Notes: a model not told the origin generated them from the sequence alone. DNA of 50,511 nucleotides from Salinicola acroporae (GCF_003206615.1 NZ_PZJW01000014.1:18309-68819), one strand, 5' to 3'. Positions 27,522 to 38,259 are shown, counted from the first letter of the stretch. Translations and numbers: made by a program.

Positions 27522-28502
27522 ATGCTGCACCGCGACAAGGCTCCACAGGCACCCCAGGGCGGTGCGGCGAATCGTTCCGACTTTCGCCACACCAGCGTGT
27601 TGCTCGACGGGGCGGTGGACGCACTCGTGCAGTCGTCCTCCGGCGTCTATCTCGATGGCACCTTCGGGCGCGGCGGGCACTCGCGGGCGATTCTCTCGCG
27701 GCTCGATGACCAAGGGCGGCTGATCGCGATCGACCGCGATCCCGCCGCGCTGGCCGTCGCGGCCGAAATCGACGACCCGCGTCTGACGGTGTGTCGTGGC
27801 GTGTTCGCCGAACTGGACAGGCATGCCGAGGCGTGCGGCGTTCCTGGCCAGTTGAACGGTATCCTGCTCGATGTCGGCGTCTCTTCTCCCCAACTGGATG
27901 ATCCCGAGCGCGGATTCAGCTTTCTGCGTGACGGGCCGCTGGATATGCGCATGGATCCGACATCGGGAATCGGCGCGGCCGAGTGGATTGCGCGTACCGG
28001 CGATCAGGAGATGGCGCGGGTCTTCAAGACCTACGGCGAAGAGCGTTTCGCCAAGCGAATCGCGCGCGCCATTGGCGCCGCGCGTCAGGAAACGCCGATC
28101 GTCGGCACCCATCAGTTGGCCGAAATCGTCAAGGCAGCCCATCCCGCCTGGGAGAAGGGGAAGCACCCCGCGACCCGCGTGTTCCAGGCCATTCGCATTC
28201 ATCTCAACGACGAGCTGGGGCAGTTGGCCCGCGCGCTGGATGTCGCCCTAGAGTCATTGACGGTGGGAGGTCGGCTGGTCGTCATCAGTTTCCATTCGCT
28301 GGAGGATCGGCTGGTCAAGCGCTTCATCCGGGATCAGTCGAGGGGCGATACGCATTTGCCCCGCGGCATGCCGGTACGCGAGGATCAACTTCACAAGCGG
28401 CTCAAGCCGGTAGGCAAGGCGATGCGTGCCAGCGATAGCGAGGTCGACGCCAATCCGCGCGCGCGCAGTGCCGTCATGCGCGTCGCCGAGAAGCTGGAAT
28501 AG
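27522..28502 (+). CDS. rsmH: 16S rRNA (cytosine-1402 N4)-methyltransferase RsmH
   Basis: A 326-residue SAM-dependent methyltransferase. Signatures are [13 protein letters not shown], the SAM-binding [25 protein letters not shown] and [13 protein letters not shown]. It opens the dcw cluster here. The usual first gene, mraZ, is absent: only 34 bases separate rnpB from this ATG. A TTG start at 27498 is possible but lies hard against rnpB; the Shine-Dalgarno of the chosen start is weak. Confidence 0.95.
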   Translation: MLHRDKAPQAPQGGAANRSDFRHTSVLLDGAVDALVQSSSGVYLDGTFGRGGHSRAILSRLDDQGRLIAIDRDPAALAVAAEIDDPRLTVCRGVFAELDRHAEACGVPGQLNGILLDVGVSSPQLDDPERGFSFLRDGPLDMRMDPTSGIGAAEWIARTGDQEMARVFKTYGEERFAKRIARAIGAARQETPIVGTHQLAEIVKAAHPAWEKGKHPATRVFQAIRIHLNDELGQLARALDVALESLTVGGRLVVISFHSLEDRLVKRFIRDQSRGDTHLPRGMPVREDQLHKRLKPVGKAMRASDSEVDANPRARSAVMRVAEKLE

Positions 28503-28510
28503 GGAGCAAC

Positions 28511-28840
28511 ATGGCCGTTCAAGGACGACGCAGTGGGTTGGGAGTGGGCAACTGGCCATTCGCTCGACGCCTGGACCTGCGTTCCGCTTTGCTGGGCATG
28601 GTCATCATCGCGCTGCTGATAACGGCGCTGGCCATCATCAGTACCTCTCACCTGACCCGGGTCCAGTACGCGCGGTTGCAGAAGCTGGAGAACCAGCGCG
28701 ATTCGCTGCAGACCGAGTGGGGACGGCTGCTGCTCGAGGAGAGTACCTGGTCCTCCCCGGCCCGTATCGAATCATTGGCCAGTAAACGGCTGGACATGCG
28801 TGTCCCCAGCGTCGATGAAGTCAAGGTGATTCATCCATGA
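28511..28840 (+). CDS. ftsL: Cell division protein FtsL
   Basis: A 109-residue bitopic protein: a short basic cytosolic tail, a membrane segment (A-L-L-G-M-V-I-I-A-L-L-I-T-A-L-A-I-I, about residues 28-47), then a periplasmic coiled coil (R-L-Q-K-L-E-N-Q-R-D-S-L-Q-T-E-W-G-R-L-L-L-E). FtsL joins FtsB and FtsQ to activate FtsWI at the septum. GGAG precedes the ATG. Its stop codon overlaps the ftsI start (ATGA). Confidence 0.94.
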   Translation: MAVQGRRSGLGVGNWPFARRLDLRSALLGMVIIALLITALAIISTSHLTRVQYARLQKLENQRDSLQTEWGRLLLEESTWSSPARIESLASKRLDMRVPSVDEVKVIHP

Positions 28841-30555
28841 GTGCGTCCAGACGCGCTGCGACAGCCAAAACTCGCCGGCCGGATGCCCCCCTGGGCGCCG
28901 GGCGTTACTGGTTCATGCTGTTCGTCATCCTGGTCGCGCTATCCGCGCTGGTCGGCCGAGTGGTCTATCTCCAGGTCATCGATCGCAGTTTTCTCCAGAA
29001 CCAGGGGGATGCGCGGACCCTGCGCGTAGAGACCATCGGCGCTCACCGCGGCATGATCAGCGACCGCAACGGCGATCCTCTGGCCATCTCGACGCCGGTG
29101 ATCACGCTATGGGCGAACCCCCAGGAGCTGCCGAAGGATCCGATCCAGCAGACGCTGTTGGCGAAGGCGCTCAAGGTGGATCCCGGGCAGCTGCAGGATC
29201 GCATTTCGCGCTACTCGGACCACGAATTCATGTACCTGCGTCGCCAGCTGACGCCCGCTGCCGCCAAGCCGGCGCTGGATCTGCAGATGCCCGGGGTCTA
29301 TTCGCGAGACGAGTACAAGCGCTATTACCCGGCCGGGGAAGTGGCGGCGCAGCTCGTCGGCGTGACCAATGTCGACGACAAGGGGCAGGAAGGGCTCGAA
29401 CTCGCCTACAACCGCTATCTGACCGGTCAGCCGGGCAAGCGTCGAGTGCTGAAGGATCGCAAGGGACATCTGGTTCGCGATCTCCACCTGATCGACGAGG
29501 CCAAGCCGGGGGGCGACCTGACGCTGTCGATCGACCTGCGCCTGCAGTACATGGCTTATCGTGAACTGGCGGCGGGAATCCGCAATAACGATGCCGATGG
29601 CGGTTCGCTGGTCATGCTGGATGCGCGTACCGGCGAAGTGCTGGCGATGGCCAACCTGCCCTCGTATAACCCCAACAATCGCAGTGACGTCGACGTCCGT
29701 GGCCTGCGCAATCAGGCCATCACCGATGCGATCGAGCCTGGTTCGGTGATGAAGCCGCTCGCCATGTCGGCGGCCCTCGCTTCCGACAAGTTCACGCCGG
29801 AGAGCATCATCGACACCTCGCCGGGCTGGATGGTGGTGGATGGCTATACCATTCGCGATTTCCGTAACTACGGCAAGTTGTCGCCGGCCGGCATCCTGCT
29901 TCACTCGTCGAATATCGGCATGTCCCACATCGCGCTGGAGTTGCCCAAGGACGCGATCTGGAATCGCTATCGCGAACTCGGCCTGGGCCAGTCACCCGGG
30001 ACCGGGTTCCCCGGCGAAAACAGCGGTAGCCTGCCGTCGCCGACCAATCTGCCGCGCAGCGCCCAGGCGGCGATGGCCTACGGCTACGGCGTTGCCGTAA
30101 CGCCGCTGCAACTGGCGAGCGCCTATACCGCCATCGCCAACGATGGCAAGCGGCTTTCTCCCTCGCTGCTCAAGCTCAACGGCAAGCCGGAGAGCGAGCA
30201 GGTGATCTCGGCCACGGTGGCGCACGAGCTACTGGCGATGATGGAGAAGATCGTGCAGCCCAACGCCGGTGGTCACCTGGCGATGGTGCCCGGCTACCAG
30301 ATCGCGGGCAAGACCGGCACCGTGCGCAAGGTTACCAGTACCGGCTACCAGGAGACCGAGTACCGGGGGCTGTTTGCCGGTATCGCCCCGGCCTCGAATC
30401 CGCGTATCGTCACCGTGGTGATGATCGACAATCCCAAGAAGGGCGACTACTACGGTGGTCTGGTCGCCGCTCCCGTCTTCAGCCGCGTCGTTGGCAGCGC
30501 ATTGCGCCTGCTCGACGTGCCGCCCGATGCGCCGCAGAAGGAAACCGCGCCATGA
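28837..30555 (+). CDS. ftsI: Septal peptidoglycan transpeptidase FtsI (PBP3)
   Basis: A 572-residue class B penicillin-binding protein. A membrane anchor is at about residues 24-45, then the pedestal domain (about 65-225), then the transpeptidase with Ser303-Val-Met-Lys306, Ser357-Ser-Asn359 and Lys492-Thr-Gly-Thr495. It cross-links septal peptidoglycan with its partner FtsW, encoded downstream in the same cluster. All catalytic motifs are intact. Overlaps ftsL and murE by 4 bases each. Confidence 0.97.
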   Translation: MSASRRAATAKTRRPDAPLGAGRYWFMLFVILVALSALVGRVVYLQVIDRSFLQNQGDARTLRVETIGAHRGMISDRNGDPLAISTPVITLWANPQELPKDPIQQTLLAKALKVDPGQLQDRISRYSDHEFMYLRRQLTPAAAKPALDLQMPGVYSRDEYKRYYPAGEVAAQLVGVTNVDDKGQEGLELAYNRYLTGQPGKRRVLKDRKGHLVRDLHLIDEAKPGGDLTLSIDLRLQYMAYRELAAGIRNNDADGGSLVMLDARTGEVLAMANLPSYNPNNRSDVDVRGLRNQAITDAIEPGSVMKPLAMSAALASDKFTPESIIDTSPGWMVVDGYTIRDFRNYGKLSPAGILLHSSNIGMSHIALELPKDAIWNRYRELGLGQSPGTGFPGENSGSLPSPTNLPRSAQAAMAYGYGVAVTPLQLASAYTAIANDGKRLSPSLLKLNGKPESEQVISATVAHELLAMMEKIVQPNAGGHLAMVPGYQIAGKTGTVRKVTSTGYQETEYRGLFAGIAPASNPRIVTVVMIDNPKKGDYYGGLVAAPVFSRVVGSALRLLDVPPDAPQKETAP

Positions 30556-32105
30556 GAATCGATACCGCGCGGCTCGCGACCGCGCTGACCGAACTCTGGC
30601 CCGATGTCGCCTCGTCTTCGGACAAGCCCGCGCCGCCCGAGCGACTCGCCGCCTGGCTTTCGGCGGCAGCCGAAGTGACGCTGGCGCAGGATAGTCGTCA
30701 GGTCGAGAAGGGCGACCTGTTCCTGGCCGTGCCGGGCGTCAGTGTCGATGGCCGCGAATTCATCTCCAGGGCGCTCGATGCCGGCGCTGCCGGCGTGCTC
30801 TGTGAGGCCGAGGGGCTGGCGACAGCCTGGGCCACCGACGAGCGCGTTCTCGCCCTACCCGGATTGACGTCTCGGTTGGCCGCGCTGGGCCGACGGCTTT
30901 TCGCGGTGCCGGAGTCACTGCAACTGATCGGTGTCACCGGTACCAACGGCAAGAGTTCGGTAACCTATTACATCGCGACACTGCTGGAAGCCCTCGGCAC
31001 CCCGGCTGCGGTGATCGGTACGCTGGGATATGGCCGGCCCGGCGACGTTCGCGCCGCGGTGCAGACCACCCCGGGCCCGCTGGCCCTGCAGCAGATGCTC
31101 GGTGAGCTGGCCAGCGACGGGGTCGAGGTCGTTGCCATGGAGGTGTCATCGCACGCGCTGGCCCAGGAACGGCTCGGCGATACTCGAGTGGATGCCGCGG
31201 TCTTCACCAACCTGAGTCGTGATCACCTGGATTACCACGGCAGCATGGCGGCCTACGCCGCCGCCAAGGCCCGACTGTTCAGGCGGGGCTCGATCCGACT
31301 GGCCGTCGTCAATGGTGACGATCCCTTGGCTCGTCTGATGCTGGCGGGGCTGCCGGACGGTATTCGAGTCCTGGCCTCCGGCGGCGGCGAGGCTACGACG
31401 TTGCGCGTGGTCGATTGCGAAGCGCTTCCCAACGGTCTGCGCGCCATTGTCGCCACGCCGGAGAACGAAGGCGTCCTCGAGCTGGCGTTGATGGGGCGCT
31501 TCAATCTCGACAACGCCCTGCTGGCGATCGCCACGCTGCATGGCCTGGGCTATCCGCTGGCATCTCTCTGGCAAGCCGCCTCCGCGCTGCAGCCGGTGCC
31601 GGGGCGTATGCAACGGCTGCCGCGAGATGATGCCGGCAAGGCGCCGGTGGTGGTCGTGGATTATGCCCACACGCCGGATGCGCTGGAGAATGCGCTTTCC
31701 GCACTGCGTGACCATCTGCCGGGCCGCCAAGGCAGTGCCCTGTGGTGCGTGTTCGGCTGTGGCGGGGACCGTGACAGCGGCAAGCGTCCCCTGATGGCGG
31801 CCATCGCCGAGAAGCTGGCGGATCGAATCGTCGTCACCGATGACAATCCCCGGAGCGAAGACCCGCAAACCATTCGCGACCAGATTGCGGCCGGGCTGTC
31901 GCCGGAAGCTCGGGCGGAGAGCTGGTCGGTGGAGGGTCGGGAAGCGGCGATCGAGCGGGTTATCGCGGCGGCAGGAGACGAGGACATCGTGCTGATCGCG
32001 GGCAAGGGCCACGAGGATTACCAGGAGGTCGCCGGTATCCGCCAGCCGTTCAGCGATGTCGAGGTGGCGAGCCGTTGCCTTCGCCTGCGGGAGACGTCCG
32101 CATGA
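30552..32105 (+). CDS. murE: UDP-MurNAc-tripeptide synthetase MurE (meso-DAP adding)
   Basis: A 517-residue Mur ligase. The ATP loop T-G-T-N-G-K-S-S is at residues 129-136; the carbamylated-lysine and Mg2+ regions follow; the D-N-P-R motif near residue 430 (T-D-D-N-P-R-S-E-D-P) is the signature of enzymes adding meso-diaminopimelate rather than lysine. It adds the third residue of the stem peptide in the cytosol. Start overlaps the ftsI stop; end overlaps the murF start. Confidence 0.97.
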   Translation: MRIDTARLATALTELWPDVASSSDKPAPPERLAAWLSAAAEVTLAQDSRQVEKGDLFLAVPGVSVDGREFISRALDAGAAGVLCEAEGLATAWATDERVLALPGLTSRLAALGRRLFAVPESLQLIGVTGTNGKSSVTYYIATLLEALGTPAAVIGTLGYGRPGDVRAAVQTTPGPLALQQMLGELASDGVEVVAMEVSSHALAQERLGDTRVDAAVFTNLSRDHLDYHGSMAAYAAAKARLFRRGSIRLAVVNGDDPLARLMLAGLPDGIRVLASGGGEATTLRVVDCEALPNGLRAIVATPENEGVLELALMGRFNLDNALLAIATLHGLGYPLASLWQAASALQPVPGRMQRLPRDDAGKAPVVVVDYAHTPDALENALSALRDHLPGRQGSALWCVFGCGGDRDSGKRPLMAAIAEKLADRIVVTDDNPRSEDPQTIRDQIAAGLSPEARAESWSVEGREAAIERVIAAAGDEDIVLIAGKGHEDYQEVAGIRQPFSDVEVASRCLRLRETSA

Positions 32106-33457
32106 GCGATAGACTCAGTGGCCTTGCTGCGCGCCTCGGTGCCGATCTGGCGGGCGTCGACGCCGAGGTGCTCCGTGTCGTCACCGACACGCGCGCGCTG
32201 CTGCCTGGCGACCTGCTGGTGGCGTTGCAGGGCGACCGTTTCGACGCCCACGATTTTCTTGCCCAGGCGCGGGAAAAAGGGGCGGTGGGGGCCGTCGTCT
32301 CACGTCCGATCGCCGATCCCCTGGCCCAGATTCAGGTGCCCGATACTCGGCTGGCGTTGGGGTTGCTGGCGCGGGCCCACCGGCTCGAGTGGGATGGCAA
32401 GCTGGTTGCGGTGACCGGCAACAGCGGCAAGACCACGGTCAAGGAGATGCTGGCGTCGATCCTGTCACGACGAGCGCCGACGCTGGCCACCCGCGGCAAC
32501 CTCAACAATGACATCGGCGCGCCGCTGACGCTGCTCGAACTTGCCGCCGAGCACCGCTACGCGGCCGTCGAGCTGGGAGCCAATCACCTCGGCGAGATTG
32601 CCTGGACCACCGCGCTGGCCAAGCCGCAGGTGGCGATCATTACCAATGTCACCGGGGCCCATGTCGGCGAATTTGGCGGCATGGGCCAGATCGCTCAGGC
32701 CAAGGGGGAGATTCTCGCCGGCCTGACCGCGGAAGGCTGCGCGGTCCTCGACCGGGAGGAGCGCTATTTTCCGGTATGGCGAGCCCTGGCGGGGCGCGCC
32801 CGGGTGATCGACTTCGGCATCGAGAACGATGCCAGTGTCACTGCCCATGATCTGGTGTGCGATGCGGGCGGGCGTTATGCTTTCACGCTTTCTCTACCGG
32901 GCGAGACATCGGTACGTGTCTCGCTGGCCCTGATGGGGCGACACAATGTGCGCAACGCGCTGGCCGCGGCAGCCGCGGCACAGGCGCTGGGGCTTCACGC
33001 CGCGGAGATCGTGGCCGGGCTCGAGGCGTGCCGGAGCATGCCGGGGCGCATGCAGGTGATCGATGGAGTGCGTGATAGCCGCGTGATCGACGACACCTAT
33101 AATGCCAACCCCGGCGCGATGCGTGCAGCGCTCGAGACCTTGGCGTCACTGCCGGCGCCGCGCTGGTGTTTCCTCGGTCCGATGGGCGAGATGGGCGCCG
33201 AGAGCGAGCGTCTGCACGCCGAGATCGGTCAGCTGGCGGACGAGCTCGGACTCGATTTTCTCGGCACGTACGGCGAACCCGCACGTGCCGCAACGGAGGC
33301 TTTCGGCAACGAAGGCCGTCATTTCGATGACTGGGCGACGCTCGAGCGTTTCGCCCAGGATCAGCTTCCTTCCCGGGCCAGCGTACTGGTCAAGGGTTCT
33401 CGCAGTGCTGGCATGGAACGACTCGTTGCCGTACTGCGTGATGATGCCTCAAGGTGA
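32102..33457 (+). CDS. murF: UDP-MurNAc-pentapeptide synthetase MurF
   Basis: A 451-residue Mur ligase with ATP loop T-G-N-S-G-K-T-T-V-K-E (about residues 107-117), E-L-G-A-N-H-L-G-E-I and D-D-T-Y-N-A-N-P near residue 330. It adds D-Ala-D-Ala to UDP-MurNAc-tripeptide. It therefore depends on a D-Ala-D-Ala ligase, whose gene (ddl) is not found in this cluster. ATG overlaps the murE stop codon. Confidence 0.96.
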   Translation: MSDRLSGLAARLGADLAGVDAEVLRVVTDTRALLPGDLLVALQGDRFDAHDFLAQAREKGAVGAVVSRPIADPLAQIQVPDTRLALGLLARAHRLEWDGKLVAVTGNSGKTTVKEMLASILSRRAPTLATRGNLNNDIGAPLTLLELAAEHRYAAVELGANHLGEIAWTTALAKPQVAIITNVTGAHVGEFGGMGQIAQAKGEILAGLTAEGCAVLDREERYFPVWRALAGRARVIDFGIENDASVTAHDLVCDAGGRYAFTLSLPGETSVRVSLALMGRHNVRNALAAAAAAQALGLHAAEIVAGLEACRSMPGRMQVIDGVRDSRVIDDTYNANPGAMRAALETLASLPAPRWCFLGPMGEMGAESERLHAEIGQLADELGLDFLGTYGEPARAATEAFGNEGRHFDDWATLERFAQDQLPSRASVLVKGSRSAGMERLVAVLRDDASR

Positions 33458-33466
33458 ATCTGACTC

Positions 33467-34549
33467 ATGCTGCTTTTTCTGGCTGAACTGCTTACCCATT
33501 TTCAAAGTGCTTTCAATGTTTTTGGATATCTGACCCTGCGCGTGATCCTGGGCACGTTGACGGCGTTGTTTCTCAGTCTGTGGATGGGACCGCAGATGAT
33601 TCGTCGCCTGGTCGAACGCCAGATCGGCCAGGCAGTGAGGGACGATGGTCCCCAGTCCCACCTGTCCAAGGCGGGAACACCGACCATGGGCGGCGCGCTG
33701 ATCCTGATCTCCATCGCGATCAGCACGCTGCTGTGGGGCGACCTGACCAACCATTACGTGTGGTTGGTACTGGCGGTCACGCTGGGTTTCGGCGCCATCG
33801 GCTGGGTCGACGATTTTCGCAAGGTGGTGGAGAAGAACCCGCGTGGCCTGCCGGCCCGCTGGAAATATTTCTGGCAGTCGGTGATCGGTCTTGGCGCGTC
33901 CCTGGTCCTCTACTTCACCGCGGCGAGTCCGGTGGAGACCAGTCTGATCGTGCCGCTGTTCAAGGACGTGGTGATCCCGTTGGGCCTGTTCTACATCGTG
34001 TTGAGCTATCTGGTCATCGTCGGCAGCTCCAATGCGGTCAACCTGACAGATGGTCTCGATGGCTTGGCGATCATGCCGACGGTGCTGGTCTCCATGGGGC
34101 TGTCGGTCTTCGCCTACGCCAGCGGCAATGCGCTCTTCGCCAACTACCTGCATATACCCGAAGTGCCGGGGGCCGGCGAGCTGGCCGTGTTCTGTGGCAC
34201 CATCGCCGGGGCCGGCCTCGGGTTTCTGTGGTTCAACACCTATCCCGCCCAGGTGTTCATGGGTGATGTCGGTGCGCTGGCATTGGGTGCGGCGCTGGGC
34301 ATCGTCGCCGTCATCGTGCGCCAGGAGATCGTTCTCTTCATCATGGGGGGCGTCTTCGTCATGGAAACAGTGTCGGTCATCCTGCAGGTCGGGTCCTACA
34401 AGCTCACCGGCCGACGCATCTTCCGCATGGCGCCGCTGCACCACCATTTCGAGCTGAAGGGGTGGCCGGAGCCCCGTGTCATCGTGCGTTTCTGGATCGT
34501 CACCGTCATGCTGGTCCTGCTGGGGCTGGCGACATTGAAGCTGCGTTGA
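33467..34549 (+). CDS. mraY: Phospho-MurNAc-pentapeptide translocase MraY
   Basis: A 360-residue polytopic membrane protein (about ten segments), the same length as in E. coli. The catalytic and UDP-binding motifs are present: [24 protein letters not shown] and [13 protein letters not shown]. It transfers phospho-MurNAc-pentapeptide to undecaprenyl phosphate to make lipid I at the inner membrane. Confidence 0.98.
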   Translation: MLLFLAELLTHFQSAFNVFGYLTLRVILGTLTALFLSLWMGPQMIRRLVERQIGQAVRDDGPQSHLSKAGTPTMGGALILISIAISTLLWGDLTNHYVWLVLAVTLGFGAIGWVDDFRKVVEKNPRGLPARWKYFWQSVIGLGASLVLYFTAASPVETSLIVPLFKDVVIPLGLFYIVLSYLVIVGSSNAVNLTDGLDGLAIMPTVLVSMGLSVFAYASGNALFANYLHIPEVPGAGELAVFCGTIAGAGLGFLWFNTYPAQVFMGDVGALALGAALGIVAVIVRQEIVLFIMGGVFVMETVSVILQVGSYKLTGRRIFRMAPLHHHFELKGWPEPRVIVRFWIVTVMLVLLGLATLKLR

Positions 34550-34553
34550 TGCC

Positions 34554-35972
34554 ATGACCGATCCGCTCTCTGTCTACCCGGCTGGCTCTGCTCCGGGAGC
34601 GCCTGCCACCATTGGCCTGCCGTCGACCCTGGTGGTCGGGCTGGGGATCTCCGGTCGGGCGATCGCCCGGTTCCTGGCTAGCCGTGGCGAGCGATTCATG
34701 GTCGCCGATACCCGCGCCGTACCGCCGGGCCTGGAGGCTTTTCGCGCGGCCTATCCGGCGGTCGAGCTTCACCTGGGCAGTCTCGAGTCGCTGGACCTGG
34801 AGGCGTTCACCGAAATCGTCGTCAGCCCCGGCGTCGATCTCGAGCGTGCCGGCCTGGGTGCCGTCCGGGATCGTGTCGTCGGTGAGATCTCTCTCTTTGC
34901 ACGGCACTGCAAGGCGCCGATCGTCGCCATCACTGGCTCGAATGCCAAGTCGACCGTGACCACGCTGGTGGGTGAGATGGCGCGTCAGGCGGGCAGGCGC
35001 GTCGCGGTCGGTGGTAATCTCGGGGATGCCGCGCTGGATCTGCTGATCGATCACCAGGATGCGGAGCTGTTCGTGCTGGAGCTGTCGAGCTTTCAATTGG
35101 AGACGCTCGCCGGATTGGGTGCGGCCTGCGCGGCGTTTCTGAATCTATCGGCGGATCATCTCGATCGCCATGGCGACATGGCTGGTTACCGCCGGGCCAA
35201 GGCGCGGATTTTCGAGGGCGCCGCGCATGCCGTTGTCAACGCGGATGATGCGGCCACCTGGCCGGAGCAGGAGTCGTTGAGCTGCGAGCGTTTCACCACG
35301 CATTCCCCCGATGAAGGCGAATGGGGGATCTCGACGATGGCGGGCGAGACCGGCGAGTGGCTTTGTCACGGCCGCGAACCGTTGATGCCGGTCGGTGAGT
35401 TGCGTCTGGCGGGGCGTCACAACCAGGCCAACGCGCTGGCGGCGATGGCGATCGGGCATGTCATCGGGATTCCTTGGGAGGTGGCACGGAGCGTCCTTTC
35501 CCATTTTGCCGGCCTGCCGCACCGGGGTGAGATCGTCGCCGAGCGCGAGGGGGTGTGCTGGATCAACGACTCCAAAGGCACTAACGTGGGCGCGACCCTG
35601 GCGGCGATCGCCGGCGTTGGGCAGACCCTGACTGGCAAGCTGGTCTGGTTGGGCGGCGGGGTCGGCAAGGGCGCGGACTTCACGCCGCTGGCCGAACCGT
35701 TGGCGCACTATGCGCGGGAAGCGATCGTTTTCGGTCAGGATGCATCGCAGTTGGCGGCCGCGCTCGAACCGCGAGTCGCCACCTGGCGGGTCGGCACGCT
35801 GGCTGAAGCCATGCGGCGTGCGGCGGCGATCGCTGAGCCCGGGGACTGCGTGCTGCTGTCGCCCGCCTGCGCGAGTCTCGACCAGTTCCCCAACTACCTG
35901 GCGCGCGGTGAGGCGTTCCGTGCCCTGCTGGATCAAGGATCGCTCGGACAAGGGCAGGAAGCCGCATGCTGA
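34554..35972 (+). CDS. murD: UDP-MurNAc-L-Ala-D-Glu ligase MurD
   Basis: A 472-residue Mur ligase with an N-terminal Rossmann-like domain (L-V-V-G-L-G-I-S-G-R-A-I-A-R-F-L), ATP loop T-G-S-N-A-K-S-T-V-T, the N-D-S-K-G-T-N-V-G-A-T motif near residue 340 and a C-terminal L-L-S-P-A-C-A-S-L-D-Q-F. It adds D-glutamate. The ATP loop reads A-K-S rather than the commoner G-K-S, as also seen in other MurD proteins. About 20 extra residues precede the Rossmann fold. Overlaps ftsW by 7 bases. Confidence 0.96.
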   Translation: MTDPLSVYPAGSAPGAPATIGLPSTLVVGLGISGRAIARFLASRGERFMVADTRAVPPGLEAFRAAYPAVELHLGSLESLDLEAFTEIVVSPGVDLERAGLGAVRDRVVGEISLFARHCKAPIVAITGSNAKSTVTTLVGEMARQAGRRVAVGGNLGDAALDLLIDHQDAELFVLELSSFQLETLAGLGAACAAFLNLSADHLDRHGDMAGYRRAKARIFEGAAHAVVNADDAATWPEQESLSCERFTTHSPDEGEWGISTMAGETGEWLCHGREPLMPVGELRLAGRHNQANALAAMAIGHVIGIPWEVARSVLSHFAGLPHRGEIVAEREGVCWINDSKGTNVGATLAAIAGVGQTLTGKLVWLGGGVGKGADFTPLAEPLAHYAREAIVFGQDASQLAAALEPRVATWRVGTLAEAMRRAAAIAEPGDCVLLSPACASLDQFPNYLARGEAFRALLDQGSLGQGQEAAC

Positions 35973-37177
35973 AGGCCATGATGAAGACGTCCCAGGCGCG
36001 ACTGACCACCCAGCATCAGTCGTTCGACGGCTGGCTGCTGCTGGCGACACTGTCGCTGATGCTGATCGGCTGGGTGATGGTGACCTCGGCATCTACCGAG
36101 ATTGCCGCGAGCCTGACCGGCAATCCTTACTATTTCAGCATTCGTCACGGCATCTTCGTTCTCGCCGCGATCGGCGTTGGCCTCGTCGCCGTGCGCCTGC
36201 CCCTGGACTGGTGGCGACAGAAAGGCCCGATAATGTTGATCTTGGCGCTGTTGCTGCTGTTCGTCGTGCTGATCGTCGGCCGTGAAATCAACGGCAGCCG
36301 GCGCTGGATCCCGCTCGGCATCATCAATATCCAGGCATCCGAAGTCGCCAAGCTGTGCCTGATCGTCTATATCGCCGGCTACCTGGAGCGTTACCTGCCG
36401 GACGTGCGCCGCACCTGGGGCGCCTTCATGCGCCCGCTGGCGGTGATGGCGCTGATCGGCTTTCTGCTGATCCTCGAACCGGACTACGGCGCCGTCGTCG
36501 TGCTGACCGGCTGCGTCATGGGCATGCTGCTGCTCTCCGGCGCGCCGCTGTGGCGATTTCTACTGATTCTGGCCGTGGTGGGGTCGGGTGCCGTCATGCT
36601 GGCGGTGGCCGAACCTTATCGTTTGCAGCGTATCACCAGCTTTGCCAACCCCTGGGCGGATCAGTACAACACCGGCTACCAGCTGACCCAGGCGCTGATC
36701 GCCTTCGGGCGCGGGCATTGGTTCGGTCTGGGACTGGGCAACAGCGTCCAGAAGCTGTTCTACCTGCCGGAGGCGCACACCGACTTTGTATTTGCCGTGC
36801 TGGCCGAGGAGCTGGGACTGTTCGGCGCCATGGCGGTGATTCTGCTTTTCGCCCTGCTGGTCTTTCGTGCCTTCAGGATCGGTCGCAAGGCGGAATTGAT
36901 CGGTATCCCGTTCGCGGCCTACCTGTGTTACGGCATTGCGTTGGTCATCGGTGCCCAGGCATTCATCAACATCTCCGTGAGCTCGGGAATGTTGCCGACC
37001 AAAGGGCTGACTCTGCCACTCTTGAGTTACGGGGGGTCGAGTCTCATCATCAGCGGCGTCATGATGGCCATCCTGTTTCGCGTCGACGCGGAGGTCAGGC
37101 GGTTGCAGCGCCGAGCGGGACCCAAGGCCGGGCCCGATGCACAGCCAGGCCCCCAGTCCGAGGAGCCGAATCCATGA
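35966..37177 (+). CDS. ftsW: Septal peptidoglycan polymerase FtsW
   Basis: A 403-residue SEDS-family protein with ten membrane segments. Conserved segments are R-R-W-I-P-L-G-I-I-N-I-Q-A-S-E-V-A-K, Y-Q-L-T-Q-A-L-I-A-F-G-R-G, A-H-T-D-F-V-F-A-V-L-A-E-E-L-G-L and G-L-T-L-P-L-L-S-Y-G-G-S-S. It polymerises glycan strands from lipid II at the septum with FtsI. Start overlaps murD; a second in-frame ATG at 35978 is possible. Overlaps murG by 4 bases. Confidence 0.97.
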   Translation: MLKAMMKTSQARLTTQHQSFDGWLLLATLSLMLIGWVMVTSASTEIAASLTGNPYYFSIRHGIFVLAAIGVGLVAVRLPLDWWRQKGPIMLILALLLLFVVLIVGREINGSRRWIPLGIINIQASEVAKLCLIVYIAGYLERYLPDVRRTWGAFMRPLAVMALIGFLLILEPDYGAVVVLTGCVMGMLLLSGAPLWRFLLILAVVGSGAVMLAVAEPYRLQRITSFANPWADQYNTGYQLTQALIAFGRGHWFGLGLGNSVQKLFYLPEAHTDFVFAVLAEELGLFGAMAVILLFALLVFRAFRIGRKAELIGIPFAAYLCYGIALVIGAQAFINISVSSGMLPTKGLTLPLLSYGGSSLIISGVMMAILFRVDAEVRRLQRRAGPKAGPDAQPGPQSEEPNP

Positions 37178-38259
37178 GTGCTGCACGGCGCGTTCTGATC
37201 ATGGCGGGCGGTACCGGTGGGCACGTCGTGCCCGCGCTCTCGCTGGCGAAGGCCCTGCGTGAGCGGGGCGTGACGGTCGAGTGGCTAGGGAGCCCCAGGG
37301 GCATCGAGAATCGTCTTGTTCCCGCCGCCGACATCCCGTTGAATCGCATTGCGGTTTCCGGGTTGCGAGGCAATGGCCTGAGTGGCTGGCTGGCGATCCC
37401 GTGGCGGTTGAGCCGGGCGATCTGGCAGGCCCGGCGGGTGATACAGCGCTTCGACCCGCAACTCGTCGTCGGACTTGGCGGTTTCGCCAGTGGCCCCGGG
37501 GGCTTGGCCGCGCGTCTGAGCGGAAAGCCGCTGGTGGTGCATGAGCAGAACGCCATCGCCGGGTTGACCAACCGGTCCTTGGCGCACCTGGCGACGCGGG
37601 TCTATGCCGCCTTCCCGGGTGCCTTCCCGTCGGCCAAGGCCGAGGTGGTCGGCAACCCGGTGCGAGACGACATCGCGCTGCTGGGGGAGTCGCCCAGGAC
37701 GGACGAGCAGATGGCCGGCCGGCCGTTGCGGCTGCTGGTCCTGGGAGGGTCCCTTGGGGCGCAATCCCTCAACCAGAAGCTACCCGTCGCGCTGGCGGGG
37801 CTGGACCCCGAGCGGCGCCCGCAGGTTCGTCATCAGGCCGGGCGCGACAAGGACGACGTGACGCGGGAGGCCTATCGAGCGGCGGGCGTCGAGGCGGAGG
37901 TGAGCGCTTTCATCGACGACATGGCCGTCGCCTACGACTGGGCGGATGTCATTGTCTGTCGAGCCGGTGCCTTGACCATCGCCGAACTCTCCGCAGCGGC
38001 CAAGCCCGCCTTGCTGGTGCCATTCCCGCATGCCGTCGATGACCACCAGACCCATAACGCGCGTCACCTCGTCGAAGCCGGTGGCGCGGAATTGATACAG
38101 CAGGCCGAGCTCACTCCTGAACGCTTACAGGCGGTGCTCGAGTCACTTTTACAGCCTGTCGTGCTGGCGAAAATGGCGGTTCAGGCACGTCGGGTCGCCC
38201 ACCTCGATGCCGTCGAGCGCCTGGTAGACGGCTGCATGGAGATCGGTTTTGAGCGATAG
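37174..38259 (+). CDS. murG: Lipid II synthase MurG
   Basis: A 361-residue GT-B glycosyltransferase: [13 protein letters not shown] at the start, the membrane-facing segment, [12 protein letters not shown], and C-terminal [15 protein letters not shown]. It adds GlcNAc to lipid I on the cytosolic face of the inner membrane. The frame is open far upstream through ftsW, but the ATG at 37174 overlaps the ftsW stop (ATGA) and gives the canonical start. Confidence 0.97.
   Translation: MSAARRVLIMAGGTGGHVVPALSLAKALRERGVTVEWLGSPRGIENRLVPAADIPLNRIAVSGLRGNGLSGWLAIPWRLSRAIWQARRVIQRFDPQLVVGLGGFASGPGGLAARLSGKPLVVHEQNAIAGLTNRSLAHLATRVYAAFPGAFPSAKAEVVGNPVRDDIALLGESPRTDEQMAGRPLRLLVLGGSLGAQSLNQKLPVALAGLDPERRPQVRHQAGRDKDDVTREAYRAAGVEAEVSAFIDDMAVAYDWADVIVCRAGALTIAELSAAAKPALLVPFPHAVDDHQTHNARHLVEAGGAELIQQAELTPERLQAVLESLLQPVVLAKMAVQARRVAHLDAVERLVDGCMEIGFER

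Noticed and set aside
36355-37173. Open frame joining the middle of ftsW to murG as a 634-codon protein
   Set aside because: The part within ftsW is out of frame with the real gene and Arg/Gly/Ala-rich; murG begins at 37174 with an ATGA overlap.
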